Shown here: positions 26,072-34,840 of the stretch, piece by piece | Layout of the letters: each line of letters begins with the position of its first letter | How positions within the stretch are numbered: the stretch's first letter is position 1 | From: Pseudomonas azerbaijanoccidentalis | GTDB taxonomy: Bacteria > Pseudomonadota > Gammaproteobacteria > Pseudomonadales > Pseudomonadaceae | DNA length: 64,000 bases | Assembly (NCBI RefSeq): GCF_019145495.1 | Contig: NZ_JAHSTU010000004.1 | Location: 558,001-622,000, forward strand | Direction of reading: 5' to 3' | Notes under the pieces: generated by a model | What the model saw: only the letters and a program-made list of their open reading frames with translations | What the model was told of the DNA's origin: nothing | Databases searched by the model: none | Position numbers and translations under genes: made by a program

Positions 26072-27973
26072 GTGGTGGATTTCCCTTCCCGTTTTGAAGT
26101 GATCGTCATCGGCGGCGGTCATGCCGGTACCGAGGCAGCACTGGCCTCAGCACGTATGGGGGTTAAAACCCTGTTGCTGACGCATAACGTGGAAACCCTC
26201 GGCGCCATGAGTTGCAACCCGGCCATTGGCGGCATCGGTAAAAGCCACCTGGTCAAGGAAATCGACGCCCTCGGCGGCGCGATGGCGATAGCCACCGATA
26301 AAGGCGGCATCCAGTTTCGTGTGTTGAACAGCCGTAAAGGCCCAGCCGTGCGTGCAACCCGGGCTCAGGCAGACCGGGTTCTGTACAAGGCCGCTGTCCG
26401 CGAAATCCTGGAAAACCAGCCAAACCTGTGGATATTTCAACAGGCGGCAGACGATCTGATCGTCGAGCAGGAACAAGTACGTGGTGTTGTCACCCAAATG
26501 GGCCTGCGCTTCTTCGCAGATTCCGTGGTGTTGACCACCGGCACATTCCTCGGTGGACTTATCCACATCGGTTTGCAGAATTTTTCCGGCGGTCGCGCCG
26601 GTGATCCGCCATCGATCGCGCTGGCTCACCGTCTGCGTGAACTGCCATTGCGCGTGGGTCGCCTGAAAACCGGTACCCCACCGCGTATCGATGGCCGTTC
26701 TGTGGATTTCTCTGTGATGTCCGAGCAACCGGGCGATACGCCGATTCCCGTGATGTCATTCATGGGCAACAAGGAACAGCATCCGCAGCAGGTCAGTTGC
26801 TGGATCACTCACACGAATGCGCGTACCCACGAAATCATTGCCGCGAACCTCGACCGTTCGCCGATGTATTCCGCTGCCGGTGAGATCGAAGGCATCGGTC
26901 CGCGTTATTGCCCGTCGATCGAAGACAAGATCCATCGCTTTGCTGACAAAGAAAGCCATCAGGTGTTCATCGAACCGGAAGGTTTGACCACTCATGAGCT
27001 GTATCCGAACGGGATATCCACAAGCTTGCCGTTCGATGTGCAGTTGCAGATCGTGCAATCGATCCGCGGCATGGAAAATGCGCATATCGTGCGTCCGGGC
27101 TACGCCATCGAGTACGACTACTTCGATCCGCGCGACCTGAAGTACAGCCTGGAAACCAAAGTCATCGGCGGTTTGTTCTTCGCTGGGCAAATCAACGGCA
27201 CCACCGGTTACGAAGAAGCCGGCGCCCAGGGTTTGCTCGCCGGAACCAACGCCGCACTGCGTGCTCAGGGCAAAGACGCCTGGTGTCCGCGTCGCGATGA
27301 AGCGTATATCGGCGTTTTGGTTGACGACCTGATTACCTTGGGCACCCAAGAGCCGTACCGGATGTTCACTTCCCGTGCCGAATACCGTTTGATCCTGCGT
27401 GAAGACAACGCCGACCTGCGCTTGACCGAAAAAGGTCGTGAACTGGGTCTGGTGGATGACGCGCGCTGGGCGGCTTTCTGCAAAAAACGCGAGAGCATCG
27501 AACTGGAAGAGCAGCGTCTGAAGAGCACTTGGGTCCGCCCGGGTACGGAACAAGGCGATGCGATTGCCGAAAAATTCGGTACGCCGCTCACCCACGAATA
27601 CAACCTGCTCAATCTCTTGAGCCGCCCGGAAATCGACTACGCTGGTCTGATCTCCGTCACGGGCGGTGGCGCAGAAGATCCACAGGTCGCCGAACAGGTC
27701 GAAATCAAAACCAAGTACGCGGGCTACATCGATCGTCAACAGGATGAAATCGCCCGTCTGCGCGCAAGTGAAGACACCAAACTGCCTGTGGATATCGATT
27801 ACACGAACATTTCCGGTCTCTCCAAAGAGATCCAGAGCAAGCTCGGTGCGACCCGTCCAGAAACCCTGGGCCAGGCGTCGCGGATTCCGGGCGTTACGCC
27901 GGCAGCCATTTCGCTGTTGATGATTCATTTGAAAAAACGCGGCGCGGGCCGTCAGTTGGAGCAAAGCGCTTGA
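26072..27973 (+). CDS. mnmG: tRNA uridine-5-carboxymethylaminomethyl modification enzyme MnmG (GidA)
   Basis: 633 aa from GTG. It is the FAD- and NADH-binding partner of MnmE in U34 modification. The FAD motif is VIVIGGGHAGTEAA (about 10-23). The two GidA signatures GGRAGDPPS and the later TGYEEAGAQGLLAGTNAA are present. The GTG at 26072 gives MVDFPSRFEV; a second GTG follows at once. Around residue 270 the local sequence reads MYSAAGEIEGIG, where most homologues I know have a shorter MYSGVIEG-type stretch, so two extra residues occur there. A DnaA box lies inside (26559-26567). It overlaps rsmG by 4 bp. Confidence 0.97.
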   Translation: MVDFPSRFEVIVIGGGHAGTEAALASARMGVKTLLLTHNVETLGAMSCNPAIGGIGKSHLVKEIDALGGAMAIATDKGGIQFRVLNSRKGPAVRATRAQADRVLYKAAVREILENQPNLWIFQQAADDLIVEQEQVRGVVTQMGLRFFADSVVLTTGTFLGGLIHIGLQNFSGGRAGDPPSIALAHRLRELPLRVGRLKTGTPPRIDGRSVDFSVMSEQPGDTPIPVMSFMGNKEQHPQQVSCWITHTNARTHEIIAANLDRSPMYSAAGEIEGIGPRYCPSIEDKIHRFADKESHQVFIEPEGLTTHELYPNGISTSLPFDVQLQIVQSIRGMENAHIVRPGYAIEYDYFDPRDLKYSLETKVIGGLFFAGQINGTTGYEEAGAQGLLAGTNAALRAQGKDAWCPRRDEAYIGVLVDDLITLGTQEPYRMFTSRAEYRLILREDNADLRLTEKGRELGLVDDARWAAFCKKRESIELEEQRLKSTWVRPGTEQGDAIAEKFGTPLTHEYNLLNLLSRPEIDYAGLISVTGGGAEDPQVAEQVEIKTKYAGYIDRQQDEIARLRASEDTKLPVDIDYTNISGLSKEIQSKLGATRPETLGQASRIPGVTPAAISLLMIHLKKRGAGRQLEQSA

Positions 27974-28614
27974 GTTCGTTGGTCACTTCGCAACACGCAG
28001 AAGAGTTATCCACAGGTGCCGGCCAACTAGGTGTCATGCTGACTGAAACCCAGCACGCGCAGCTGCTGGGCTATCTGGCCCTGTTGATCAAATGGAACAA
28101 GGCTTACAACCTGACCGCCGTCCGTGATCCCGATGAAATGGTCTCGCGTCATTTGCTCGATAGTCTGAGCGTGATGTCGTTCATCGAAAACGGTCGTTGG
28201 CTGGATGTTGGCAGCGGCGGCGGCATGCCCGGCATCCCACTGGCCATCCTGTTTCCAGAGTCGCAAGTGACCTGTCTGGACAGCAACGGCAAGAAAACGC
28301 GGTTTCTGACCCAGGTCAAACTCGAACTTAAACTGGATAACCTGCAAGTTATCCACAGTCGTGTTGAAGCGTTCCAGCCTGCCCAGCCCTTCAACGGGAT
28401 CATCTCCCGGGCTTTCAGCAGCATGGAAAACTTCACCAACTGGACTCGTCACCTTGGCGACACCGATACGCGTTGGCTGGCAATGAAGGGCGTTCATCCC
28501 GCCGATGAGCTGGTAGCATTGCCGGCAGACTTCCACCTCGATAGCGAACACGCCCTGGCCGTACCCGGTTGCCAAGGCCAACGCCATCTGCTGATACTGC
28601 GCCGCACGGCATGA
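27970..28614 (+). CDS. rsmG: 16S rRNA m7G527 methyltransferase RsmG (GidB)
   Basis: 214 aa from a TTG start inside the TTGA overlap with the mnmG stop. It methylates G527 of 16S rRNA; loss gives low-level streptomycin resistance in other bacteria. The SAM motif is WLDVGSGGGMPGIPLAI, preceded by the AYNLTAVRDPDEMVSRHLLDSL block. No ATG is available near the conserved N-terminus. Two perfect DnaA boxes lie in its first half (28016-28024 and 28349-28357). Confidence 0.95.
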   Translation: MSSLVTSQHAEELSTGAGQLGVMLTETQHAQLLGYLALLIKWNKAYNLTAVRDPDEMVSRHLLDSLSVMSFIENGRWLDVGSGGGMPGIPLAILFPESQVTCLDSNGKKTRFLTQVKLELKLDNLQVIHSRVEAFQPAQPFNGIISRAFSSMENFTNWTRHLGDTDTRWLAMKGVHPADELVALPADFHLDSEHALAVPGCQGQRHLLILRRTA

Positions 28615-28632
28615 TTGGGAACACAAGCAAGA

Positions 28633-29430
28633 ATGGCTAAGGTATTCGCGATAGCGAACCAGAAAGGTGGTGTGGGCAAGACCACCACCTGCATCAACCT
28701 CGCAGCATCCCTGGTCGCCACCAAGCGCAGGGTGTTGTTGATCGATCTCGATCCACAGGGCAACGCCACCATGGGTAGCGGTGTGGATAAACACGGCCTG
28801 GAAAACTCGGTCTACGACCTGTTGATCGGTGAGTGTGACCTGGCGCAGGCCATGCACTACTCCGAGCATGGCGGTTACCAACTGTTGCCGGCCAACCGTG
28901 ACCTGACGGCCGCGGAAGTGGTTCTGCTGGAAATGCAGATGAAGGAAAGCCGTCTGCGCAGTGCGCTGGCGCCGATTCGTGAAAACTACGATTACATTTT
29001 GATCGACTGCCCGCCGTCGCTTTCGATGCTGACGCTGAACGCCTTGGTTGCCGCCGATGGCGTAATTATCCCCATGCAGTGCGAGTACTTTGCGCTCGAA
29101 GGTTTGAGCGACCTTGTGGATAACATCAAGCGCATCGCTGAATTGTTGAACCCGAACCTCAAGATCGAAGGCTTGCTGCGGACGATGTACGACCCGCGCT
29201 TGAGCCTGATGAACGATGTTTCGGCCCAGCTCAAGGAACACTTCGGCGAGCAACTCTACGACACGGTCATTCCACGCAACATCCGACTGGCCGAAGCGCC
29301 AAGCTACGGCATGCCGGCGCTGGCTTACGACAAAGCATCGCGTGGCGCTGTTGCCTATCTGGCTCTGGCGGGCGAAATGGTTCGTCGTCAGCGCAAAAAC
29401 TCACGCATCGCCGCTGCTCAGGCAACTTAA
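28633..29430 (+). CDS. parA: chromosome partitioning ATPase ParA (Soj)
   Basis: 265 aa. It is a deviant Walker ATPase that forms dynamic nucleoid-bound gradients and moves ParB-parS complexes. The P-loop KGGVGKTTTCINLAASL is near the N-terminus, followed by LLIDLDPQGNAT and the later LIDCPPSLSMLTLNAL. The ATG at 28633 matches the conserved MAKVFAIANQKGG; a TTG 18 bp upstream is possible but less likely. Two perfect DnaA boxes are in the coding sequence (28782-28790 and 29115-29123). It forms an operon with parB, 9 bp apart. Confidence 0.97.
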   Translation: MAKVFAIANQKGGVGKTTTCINLAASLVATKRRVLLIDLDPQGNATMGSGVDKHGLENSVYDLLIGECDLAQAMHYSEHGGYQLLPANRDLTAAEVVLLEMQMKESRLRSALAPIRENYDYILIDCPPSLSMLTLNALVAADGVIIPMQCEYFALEGLSDLVDNIKRIAELLNPNLKIEGLLRTMYDPRLSLMNDVSAQLKEHFGEQLYDTVIPRNIRLAEAPSYGMPALAYDKASRGAVAYLALAGEMVRRQRKNSRIAAAQAT

Positions 29431-29439
29431 GGAATCCCC

Positions 29440-30312
29440 ATGGCCGTCAAGAAACGAGGTCTCGGACGTGGACTGGATGCACTGCTGAGTGGTCCGACCG
29501 TCAGCTCTCTGGAAGAGCAAGCCGCGCAAGCCGATCACCGTGAGCTGCAACACCTGCCACTGGACTTGCTCCAGCGTGGCAAGTATCAGCCGCGTCGCGA
29601 TATGGACCCTCAGGCTCTCGAAGAGCTGGCGCTGTCGATCAAGGCCCAAGGCGTGATGCAACCGATCGTGGTTCGTCCGATCGGCGGTGGCCGCTTTGAG
29701 ATCATTGCCGGCGAACGCCGCTGGCGCGCCAGCCAGCAGGCTGGCCAGGAAACCATCCCGGCGATGGTGCGCGATGTACCGGATGAGACCGCCATTGCCA
29801 TCGCGCTGATCGAAAACATCCAGCGCGAAGACCTCAACCCGATCGAAGAAGCCGTGGCCTTGCAGCGTTTGCAGCAGGAGTTTCAGCTGACTCAGCAACA
29901 AGTGGCTGAAGCGGTGGGCAAGTCCCGGGTGACGGTGGCCAACCTGTTGCGCCTGATCTCGCTGCCTGAAGTCATCAAGACCATGTTGTCCCATGGCGAC
30001 CTGGAAATGGGTCATGCCCGTGCTTTGCTTGGTTTGCCGGACAATCAACAGGTTGAAGGGGCGCGACATGTTGTCGCACGCGGGCTGACTGTGCGCCAAA
30101 CTGAGGCACTGGTTCGCCAGTGGTTGAGTGGTAAACCGGAGCCTGTGGAAGCGGCAAAACCGGACCCGGATATCGCACGGCTGGAACAGCGCCTGGCCGA
30201 GCGCCTAGGCTCTGCGGTGCAGATCCGCCACGGTAAGAAGGGAAAAGGGCAGTTGGTGATTGGCTACAACTCCCTGGATGAGCTTCAAGGCGTACTCGCA
30301 CATATTCGCTGA
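29440..30312 (+). CDS. parB: chromosome partitioning protein ParB (Spo0J)
   Basis: 290 aa. It is the CTP-dependent clamp that loads at parS and spreads. The N-terminal domain contains RGKYQPRRDMDPQALEELALSIKAQG-type box I, and the arginine-rich GERRWRAS motif binds CTP. The central helix-turn-helix (around VAEAVGKSRVTVANLLRLISLP) reads parS. The C-terminal dimerisation domain is about 230-290. Four perfect parS sites lie in this window. AAGGA precedes the ATG. Confidence 0.97.
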   Translation: MAVKKRGLGRGLDALLSGPTVSSLEEQAAQADHRELQHLPLDLLQRGKYQPRRDMDPQALEELALSIKAQGVMQPIVVRPIGGGRFEIIAGERRWRASQQAGQETIPAMVRDVPDETAIAIALIENIQREDLNPIEEAVALQRLQQEFQLTQQQVAEAVGKSRVTVANLLRLISLPEVIKTMLSHGDLEMGHARALLGLPDNQQVEGARHVVARGLTVRQTEALVRQWLSGKPEPVEAAKPDPDIARLEQRLAERLGSAVQIRHGKKGKGQLVIGYNSLDELQGVLAHIR

Positions 30313-30357
30313 AACATTTCCTCATGTAGCGCGCAGTCGGAAATCACTACCTGACAG

Positions 30358-30386
30358 TTGAATAGGGGCAGAACCGCCCCTATACT
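30358..30386 (+). promoter_or_regulatory. sigma70 promoter of the atp operon
   Basis: -35 TTGAAT (30358-30363), a spacer of exactly 17 bp, and -10 TATACT (30381-30386), about 75 bp before atpI. The spacer is occupied by a palindrome (see 30362-30383). Confidence 0.75.
30362..30383. promoter_or_regulatory. inverted repeat overlapping the atp promoter spacer
   Basis: Perfect 8-bp arms ATAGGGGC (30362-30369) and GCCCCTAT (30376-30383) with loop AGAACC fill the spacer and run into the -10. There is no T tract, so it looks more like an operator than a terminator. It could alternatively end parB transcripts poorly. Confidence 0.5.
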
Positions 30387-30460
30387 CTGCGCGCATTTTG
30401 TCGGCACAAATTATGCCAAGTTATTGAATTTCGGCAGCCGACCATTGGAGAGCAATAGTG

Positions 30461-30868
30461 ATGGAAACCCGCACGCCAAACCGCTTGCCGTTCCATCGCC
30501 TGGCAGTTTTTCCGGTGTTAATGGCTCAATTCGTCGTCTTGCTCATTGCCGCTTTGGCGCTCTGGCAATGGCACGGAGTCGTTGCCGGATACTCGGGACT
30601 TTGCGGAGGTCTGATAGCCTTGCTGCCCAATGTGTATTTCGCTCACAGGGCATTTCGGTTTTCCGGCGCCCGAGCAGCCCAGTCCATCGTCCGGTCGTTT
30701 TATGCCGGCGAGGCGGGGAAACTGATTTTGACGGCAGTGCTGTTTGCACTGGTGTTTGCAGGTGTGAAGCCACTGGCACCGATAGCAGTATTCGGTGCCT
30801 TCGTGCTGACTCAGTCAGTCAGCTGGTTCGCTCCCCTGCTGATGAGAACAAGACTTTCGAGACCTTAG
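30461..30868 (+). CDS. atpI: ATP synthase subunit I (assembly factor AtpI)
   Basis: 135 aa from the ATG at 30461. A GTG three bases earlier (30458) is equally placed, with GGAG 7 bases before it. Four hydrophobic segments are visible (from AVFPVLMAQFVVLLIAALALW to LAPIAVFGAFVLTQSVSWFAPLL). AtpI helps assemble the c-ring and is not part of the finished enzyme. It is the first gene of the atp operon, directly downstream of the promoter. Confidence 0.9.
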   Translation: METRTPNRLPFHRLAVFPVLMAQFVVLLIAALALWQWHGVVAGYSGLCGGLIALLPNVYFAHRAFRFSGARAAQSIVRSFYAGEAGKLILTAVLFALVFAGVKPLAPIAVFGAFVLTQSVSWFAPLLMRTRLSRP

Positions 30869-30884
30869 GGCGTTTGAGGCAACC

Positions 30885-31754
30885 ATGGCAGAAACAACCG
30901 CTTCGGGCTATATCCAGCACCACTTGCAGAACCTGACTTTCGGTCAGCATCCTACCGGCGGCTGGGGCTTTGCCCACACCGCAGCAGAAGCCAAAGAAAT
31001 GGGCTTCTGGGCTTTCCACGTCGATACCCTCGGCTGGTCGGTCGCATTGGGTCTGATCTTCGTTCTTCTTTTCCGCATGGCGGCCAAGAAAGCGACTTCC
31101 GGTCAGCCAGGTGCTTTGCAGAACTTCGTTGAAGTACTGGTCGAATTCGTCGATGGCAGCGTGAAAGACAGCTTCCATGGCCGTAGCCCGGTGATTGCAC
31201 CGCTGGCACTGACCATCTTCGTCTGGGTGTTCCTGATGAACGCTGTCGACCTGGTACCGGTCGACTGGATTCCTCAGCTGGCCATCCTGATCTCCGGCGA
31301 TGCACACATCCCGTTCCGCGCCGTGTCGACTACCGACCCGAACGCGACCCTGGGCATGGCACTCTCGGTTTTCGCACTGATCATTTTCTATAGCATCAAG
31401 GTCAAGGGCATCGGCGGCTTCATCGGCGAACTGACCCTGCACCCGTTCGGCAGCAAGAACATCTTCGTTCAGGCTCTGCTGATCCCGGTGAACTTCCTGC
31501 TGGAATTCGTGACCCTGATCGCCAAGCCGATCTCTCTGGCACTGCGTCTGTTCGGCAACATGTACGCCGGCGAGCTGGTCTTCATTCTGATTGCTGTGAT
31601 GTTCGGCAGCGGTCTGCTCTGGCTTAGTGGCCTGGGCGTTGTTCTGCAGTGGGCGTGGGCTGTGTTCCACATCCTGATCATCACACTGCAGGCGTTCATC
31701 TTCATGATGCTGACCATCGTTTACCTGTCGATGGCGCACGAAGAAAACCATTAA
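30885..31754 (+). CDS. atpB: ATP synthase Fo subunit a
   Basis: 289 aa. It is the membrane stator that forms the two proton half-channels against the c-ring. The essential arginine lies in the conserved segment SLALRLFGNMYAGELVFIL. The C-terminal helix WAVFHILIITLQAFIFMMLTIVYL is also typical. The start MAETTASGYIQHHLQNLTFG is preceded by a ribosome site. A hairpin separates it from atpE. Confidence 0.97.
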   Translation: MAETTASGYIQHHLQNLTFGQHPTGGWGFAHTAAEAKEMGFWAFHVDTLGWSVALGLIFVLLFRMAAKKATSGQPGALQNFVEVLVEFVDGSVKDSFHGRSPVIAPLALTIFVWVFLMNAVDLVPVDWIPQLAILISGDAHIPFRAVSTTDPNATLGMALSVFALIIFYSIKVKGIGGFIGELTLHPFGSKNIFVQALLIPVNFLLEFVTLIAKPISLALRLFGNMYAGELVFILIAVMFGSGLLWLSGLGVVLQWAWAVFHILIITLQAFIFMMLTIVYLSMAHEENH

Positions 31755-31778
31755 GACCAGTCTCGACTAGTCTGATGT

Positions 31779-31800
31779 CCTTCCCGGTAAAACGGGAAGG
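31779..31800 (+). promoter_or_regulatory. intra-operon hairpin before atpE
   Basis: Stem CCTTCCCG / CGGGAAGG with loop GTAAAA in the 134-bp atpB-atpE gap. The gap also gives atpE the strong ribosome site GGGAGGAAAG. It probably protects the distal mRNA and favours high atpE output, since the c subunit is needed in many copies. Confidence 0.55.
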
Positions 31801-31888
31801 TGCTCCTGACGGGGCATCTGAAACGATTTGTTTTACCGCTTTAAATTAAAAAAACCTAAACCATACGACGTAAAAGTCGGGAGGAAAG

Positions 31889-32146
31889 ATGGAAACTGTA
31901 GTTGGTCTAACCGCTATCGCTGTTGCACTGTTGATCGGCCTGGGCGCACTGGGTACCGCAATTGGTTTCGGCCTGCTGGGCGGCAAGTTCCTGGAAGGCG
32001 CAGCGCGTCAGCCAGAAATGGTTCCAATGCTGCAAGTTAAAATGTTCATCGTTGCCGGTCTGCTCGACGCCGTAACCATGATCGGTGTTGGTATCGCTCT
32101 GTTCTTCACCTTTGCGAACCCGTTCGTTGGTCAGATCGCTGGCTAA
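31889..32146 (+). CDS. atpE: ATP synthase Fo subunit c
   Basis: 85 aa hairpin of two transmembrane helices. The first is [23 protein letters not shown] and the second [23 protein letters not shown]. The proton-carrying carboxylate is D60, an aspartate as in E. coli. The polar loop is ARQPEM. The ribosome site GGGAGGAAAG is the best in the operon and fits the high copy number of the protein. Confidence 0.98.
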
Positions 32147-32204
32147 TTACTCGGATCTTCCGGGTAATTTGGTGTGATGGACAACGTAACTGCGAGGTGT
32201 TGGC

Positions 32205-32675
32205 GTGAACATTAATGCGACCCTGATTGGCCAGTCCGTTGCGTTCCTGATTTTTGTACTGTTCTGCATGAAGTTCGTATGGCCTCCGGTCATTGCGGCA
32301 TTGCACGAACGTCAAAAGAAGATCGCTGATGGTCTGGACGCTGCCAGCCGAGCAGCTCGCGACCTGGAGTTGGCCCAAGAGAAAGCGGGTCAGCAACTGC
32401 GCGAAGCGAAAGCTCAGGCAGCTGAAATCATCGAGCAAGCCAAGAAACGCGGTAATCAGATTGTTGAAGAGGCTGTTGAAAAAGCCCGTATCGACGCTGA
32501 CCGTGTGAAGGTTCAGGCTCAGGCCGAGATCGAACAGGAACTGAACAGCGTCAAAGACGCGCTGCGCGCCCAAGTGGGTAGCCTGGCCGTTGGCGGTGCT
32601 GCGAAGATCCTGGGTGCCACAATCGATCAAAACGCGCACGCAGAGCTGGTTAACCAACTGGCTGCTGAAATCTAA
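32205..32675 (+). CDS. atpF: ATP synthase Fo subunit b
   Basis: 156 aa from GTG, which gives the standard MNINATLIGQSVAFLIFVLF N-terminus with one membrane helix. The rest is a long charged coiled coil (about 30-156) that dimerises as the peripheral stalk and binds the delta subunit. It is 12 bp before atpH. Confidence 0.97.
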   Translation: MNINATLIGQSVAFLIFVLFCMKFVWPPVIAALHERQKKIADGLDAASRAARDLELAQEKAGQQLREAKAQAAEIIEQAKKRGNQIVEEAVEKARIDADRVKVQAQAEIEQELNSVKDALRAQVGSLAVGGAAKILGATIDQNAHAELVNQLAAEI

Positions 32676-32687
32676 GCGAGGGCGATC

Positions 32688-33224
32688 ATGGCAGAACTGA
32701 CCACGTTGGCCCGACCTTACGCTAAGGCGGCCTTCGAGCACGCTCAGGCCCACCAGCAACTGGCCAATTGGTCAGCCATGCTCGGCCTGGCTGCAGCGGT
32801 GTCGGAAGACGACACCATGCAGCGCGTGCTCAAGGCCCCGCGACTGACGAGCGCAGAAAAGGCCGCCACGTTCATTGACGTGTGCGGCGACAAGTTTGAT
32901 GCCAAGGCACAGAACTTCATCCACGTCGTTGCCGAAAACGACCGTCTCCCGCTGTTGCCGGAGATCGCCGCTCTGTTCGACCTGTACAAGGCCGAACAAG
33001 AGAAGTCGGTAGACGTAGAAGTGACCAGTGCTTTCGCATTGAACCAAGAACAGCAAGACAAACTCGCCAAGGTTCTCAGTGCACGACTCAACCGGGAAGT
33101 GCGCCTGCAAGTCGAGGAAGATAAATCCCTTATTGGGGGTGTTGTCATCCGCGCCGGCGACCTGGTTATCGATGGCTCGATTCGCGGCAAAATCGCGAAA
33201 CTTGCCGAAGCATTGAAATCTTGA
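32688..33224 (+). CDS. atpH: ATP synthase F1 subunit delta
   Basis: 178 aa. It links F1 to the peripheral stalk. The N-terminal helical domain starts LTTLARPYAKAAFEHA. The conserved C-terminal block is VEEDKSLIGGVVIRAGDLVIDGSIRGKIAKL. Spacing to atpA is 21 bp. Confidence 0.97.
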   Translation: MAELTTLARPYAKAAFEHAQAHQQLANWSAMLGLAAAVSEDDTMQRVLKAPRLTSAEKAATFIDVCGDKFDAKAQNFIHVVAENDRLPLLPEIAALFDLYKAEQEKSVDVEVTSAFALNQEQQDKLAKVLSARLNREVRLQVEEDKSLIGGVVIRAGDLVIDGSIRGKIAKLAEALKS

Positions 33225-33245
33225 GTTTGAAGGGGCAGCAGAGCA

Positions 33246-34790
33246 ATGCAGCAACTCAATCCTTCCGAAATAAGTGAAATTATCAAGGGCCGCATCGACA
33301 AGCTCGATGTGACCTCCCAAGCCCGTAACGAAGGCACTGTCGTCAGCGTATCTGACGGTATCGTGCGGATTCACGGTCTGGCCGACGTAATGTACGGCGA
33401 GATGATCGAGTTTCCGGGCGGCGTCTTCGGTATGGCCCTCAACCTGGAGCAAGACTCCGTAGGTGCCGTTGTATTGGGCGCATACCAGTCTCTGGCTGAA
33501 GGCATGAGCGCCAAGTGCACCGGCCGTATCCTGGAAGTTCCGGTTGGTAAGGAACTGCTGGGTCGCGTAGTCGACGCACTGGGTAACCCTGTTGACGGCA
33601 AAGGTCCACTGGGCAACACCGAGACCGACGCGGTCGAGAAAGTTGCTCCAGGCGTGATCTGGCGTAAGTCGGTAGACCAGCCTGTACAGACTGGCTACAA
33701 GGCTGTCGATGCCATGATCCCTGTCGGCCGTGGCCAGCGTGAGCTGATCATCGGTGACCGTCAGATCGGTAAAACCGCTCTGGCGATCGACGCGATCATC
33801 AACCAGAAGAACAGCGGCATTTTCTGCGTCTACGTAGCTATCGGTCAGAAACAATCGACCATCGCCAACGTGGTTCGCAAGCTGGAAGAAAACGGCGCCC
33901 TGGCCAACACGATCATCGTGGCTGCCAGTGCTTCGGAATCTCCTGCGCTGCAATTCCTGGCACCGTACTCCGGTTGCACCATGGGTGAATTCTTCCGCGA
34001 CCGCGGTGAAGACGCGCTGATCGTTTATGACGATCTGTCCAAGCAAGCAGTGGCTTACCGCCAGATTTCCCTGCTGCTGCGCCGTCCACCAGGCCGTGAA
34101 GCTTACCCAGGCGACGTGTTCTATCTCCACTCCCGTCTGCTGGAGCGCGCATCCCGCGTTTCGGAAGAATACGTAGAGAAGTTCACCAACGGCGCAGTGA
34201 CCGGCAAAACCGGTTCCCTGACCGCACTGCCGATCATCGAAACCCAGGCTGGCGACGTTTCCGCGTTCGTTCCGACCAACGTGATTTCCATCACCGACGG
34301 TCAGATCTTCCTGGAATCGGCCATGTTCAACTCGGGCATCCGCCCTGCAGTGAACGCCGGTGTTTCGGTATCCCGTGTGGGTGGTGCCGCTCAGACCAAG
34401 ATCATCAAGAAGCTGTCCGGTGGTATCCGTACCGCTCTGGCTCAGTACCGTGAACTGGCGGCATTCGCCCAGTTCGCTTCTGACCTGGACGAAGCGACCC
34501 GTAAGCAACTTGAGCATGGTCAGCGCGTTACCGAGCTGATGAAGCAGAAGCAATACGCACCAATGTCGATCGCTGACATGGCGCTGTCGCTGTATGCCGC
34601 TGAGCGTGGGTTCCTGACTGACGTTGAAATCGCCAAGATCGGCAGCTTCGAGCAAGCGCTGATTGCTTTCTTCAACCGCGATCACGCCGATTTGATGGCG
34701 AAGATCAACGTGAAAGGTGACTTCAATGACGAAATCGACGCTGGCATGAAAGCCGGTATCGAGAAGTTCAAGGCCACCCAAACCTGGTAA
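33246..34790 (+). CDS. atpA: ATP synthase F1 subunit alpha
   Basis: 514 aa. It is the non-catalytic nucleotide-binding subunit of the F1 hexamer. The N-terminus is QQLNPSEISEIIKGRI. Walker A is GDRQIGKTALA at about residues 170-180, and ALIVYDDLSKQAVAYRQISLLLRRPPGREAYPGD is the conserved core block. A hairpin follows before atpG. Confidence 0.98.
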   Translation: MQQLNPSEISEIIKGRIDKLDVTSQARNEGTVVSVSDGIVRIHGLADVMYGEMIEFPGGVFGMALNLEQDSVGAVVLGAYQSLAEGMSAKCTGRILEVPVGKELLGRVVDALGNPVDGKGPLGNTETDAVEKVAPGVIWRKSVDQPVQTGYKAVDAMIPVGRGQRELIIGDRQIGKTALAIDAIINQKNSGIFCVYVAIGQKQSTIANVVRKLEENGALANTIIVAASASESPALQFLAPYSGCTMGEFFRDRGEDALIVYDDLSKQAVAYRQISLLLRRPPGREAYPGDVFYLHSRLLERASRVSEEYVEKFTNGAVTGKTGSLTALPIIETQAGDVSAFVPTNVISITDGQIFLESAMFNSGIRPAVNAGVSVSRVGGAAQTKIIKKLSGGIRTALAQYRELAAFAQFASDLDEATRKQLEHGQRVTELMKQKQYAPMSIADMALSLYAAERGFLTDVEIAKIGSFEQALIAFFNRDHADLMAKINVKGDFNDEIDAGMKAGIEKFKATQTW

Positions 34791-34795
34791 GCCGC

Positions 34796-34819
34796 AGCGG
34801 GAGCCGCAAGGCTCCCGCT
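34796..34819 (+). promoter_or_regulatory. intra-operon hairpin between atpA and atpG
   Basis: Perfect 10-bp stem AGCGGGAGCC / GGCTCCCGCT with loop GCAA and no T run. It is probably an mRNA stability element. A similar GCAA-loop hairpin lies between atpD and atpC. Confidence 0.6.
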
Positions 34820-34840
34820 TGCTAACCTGATAGGTGTTAC

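Noticed and set aside
28615..28632. Upstream TTG start for parA
   Set aside because: It would add six non-conserved residues (GTQAR region); the ATG at 28633 gives the conserved MAKVFAIANQKGG start.
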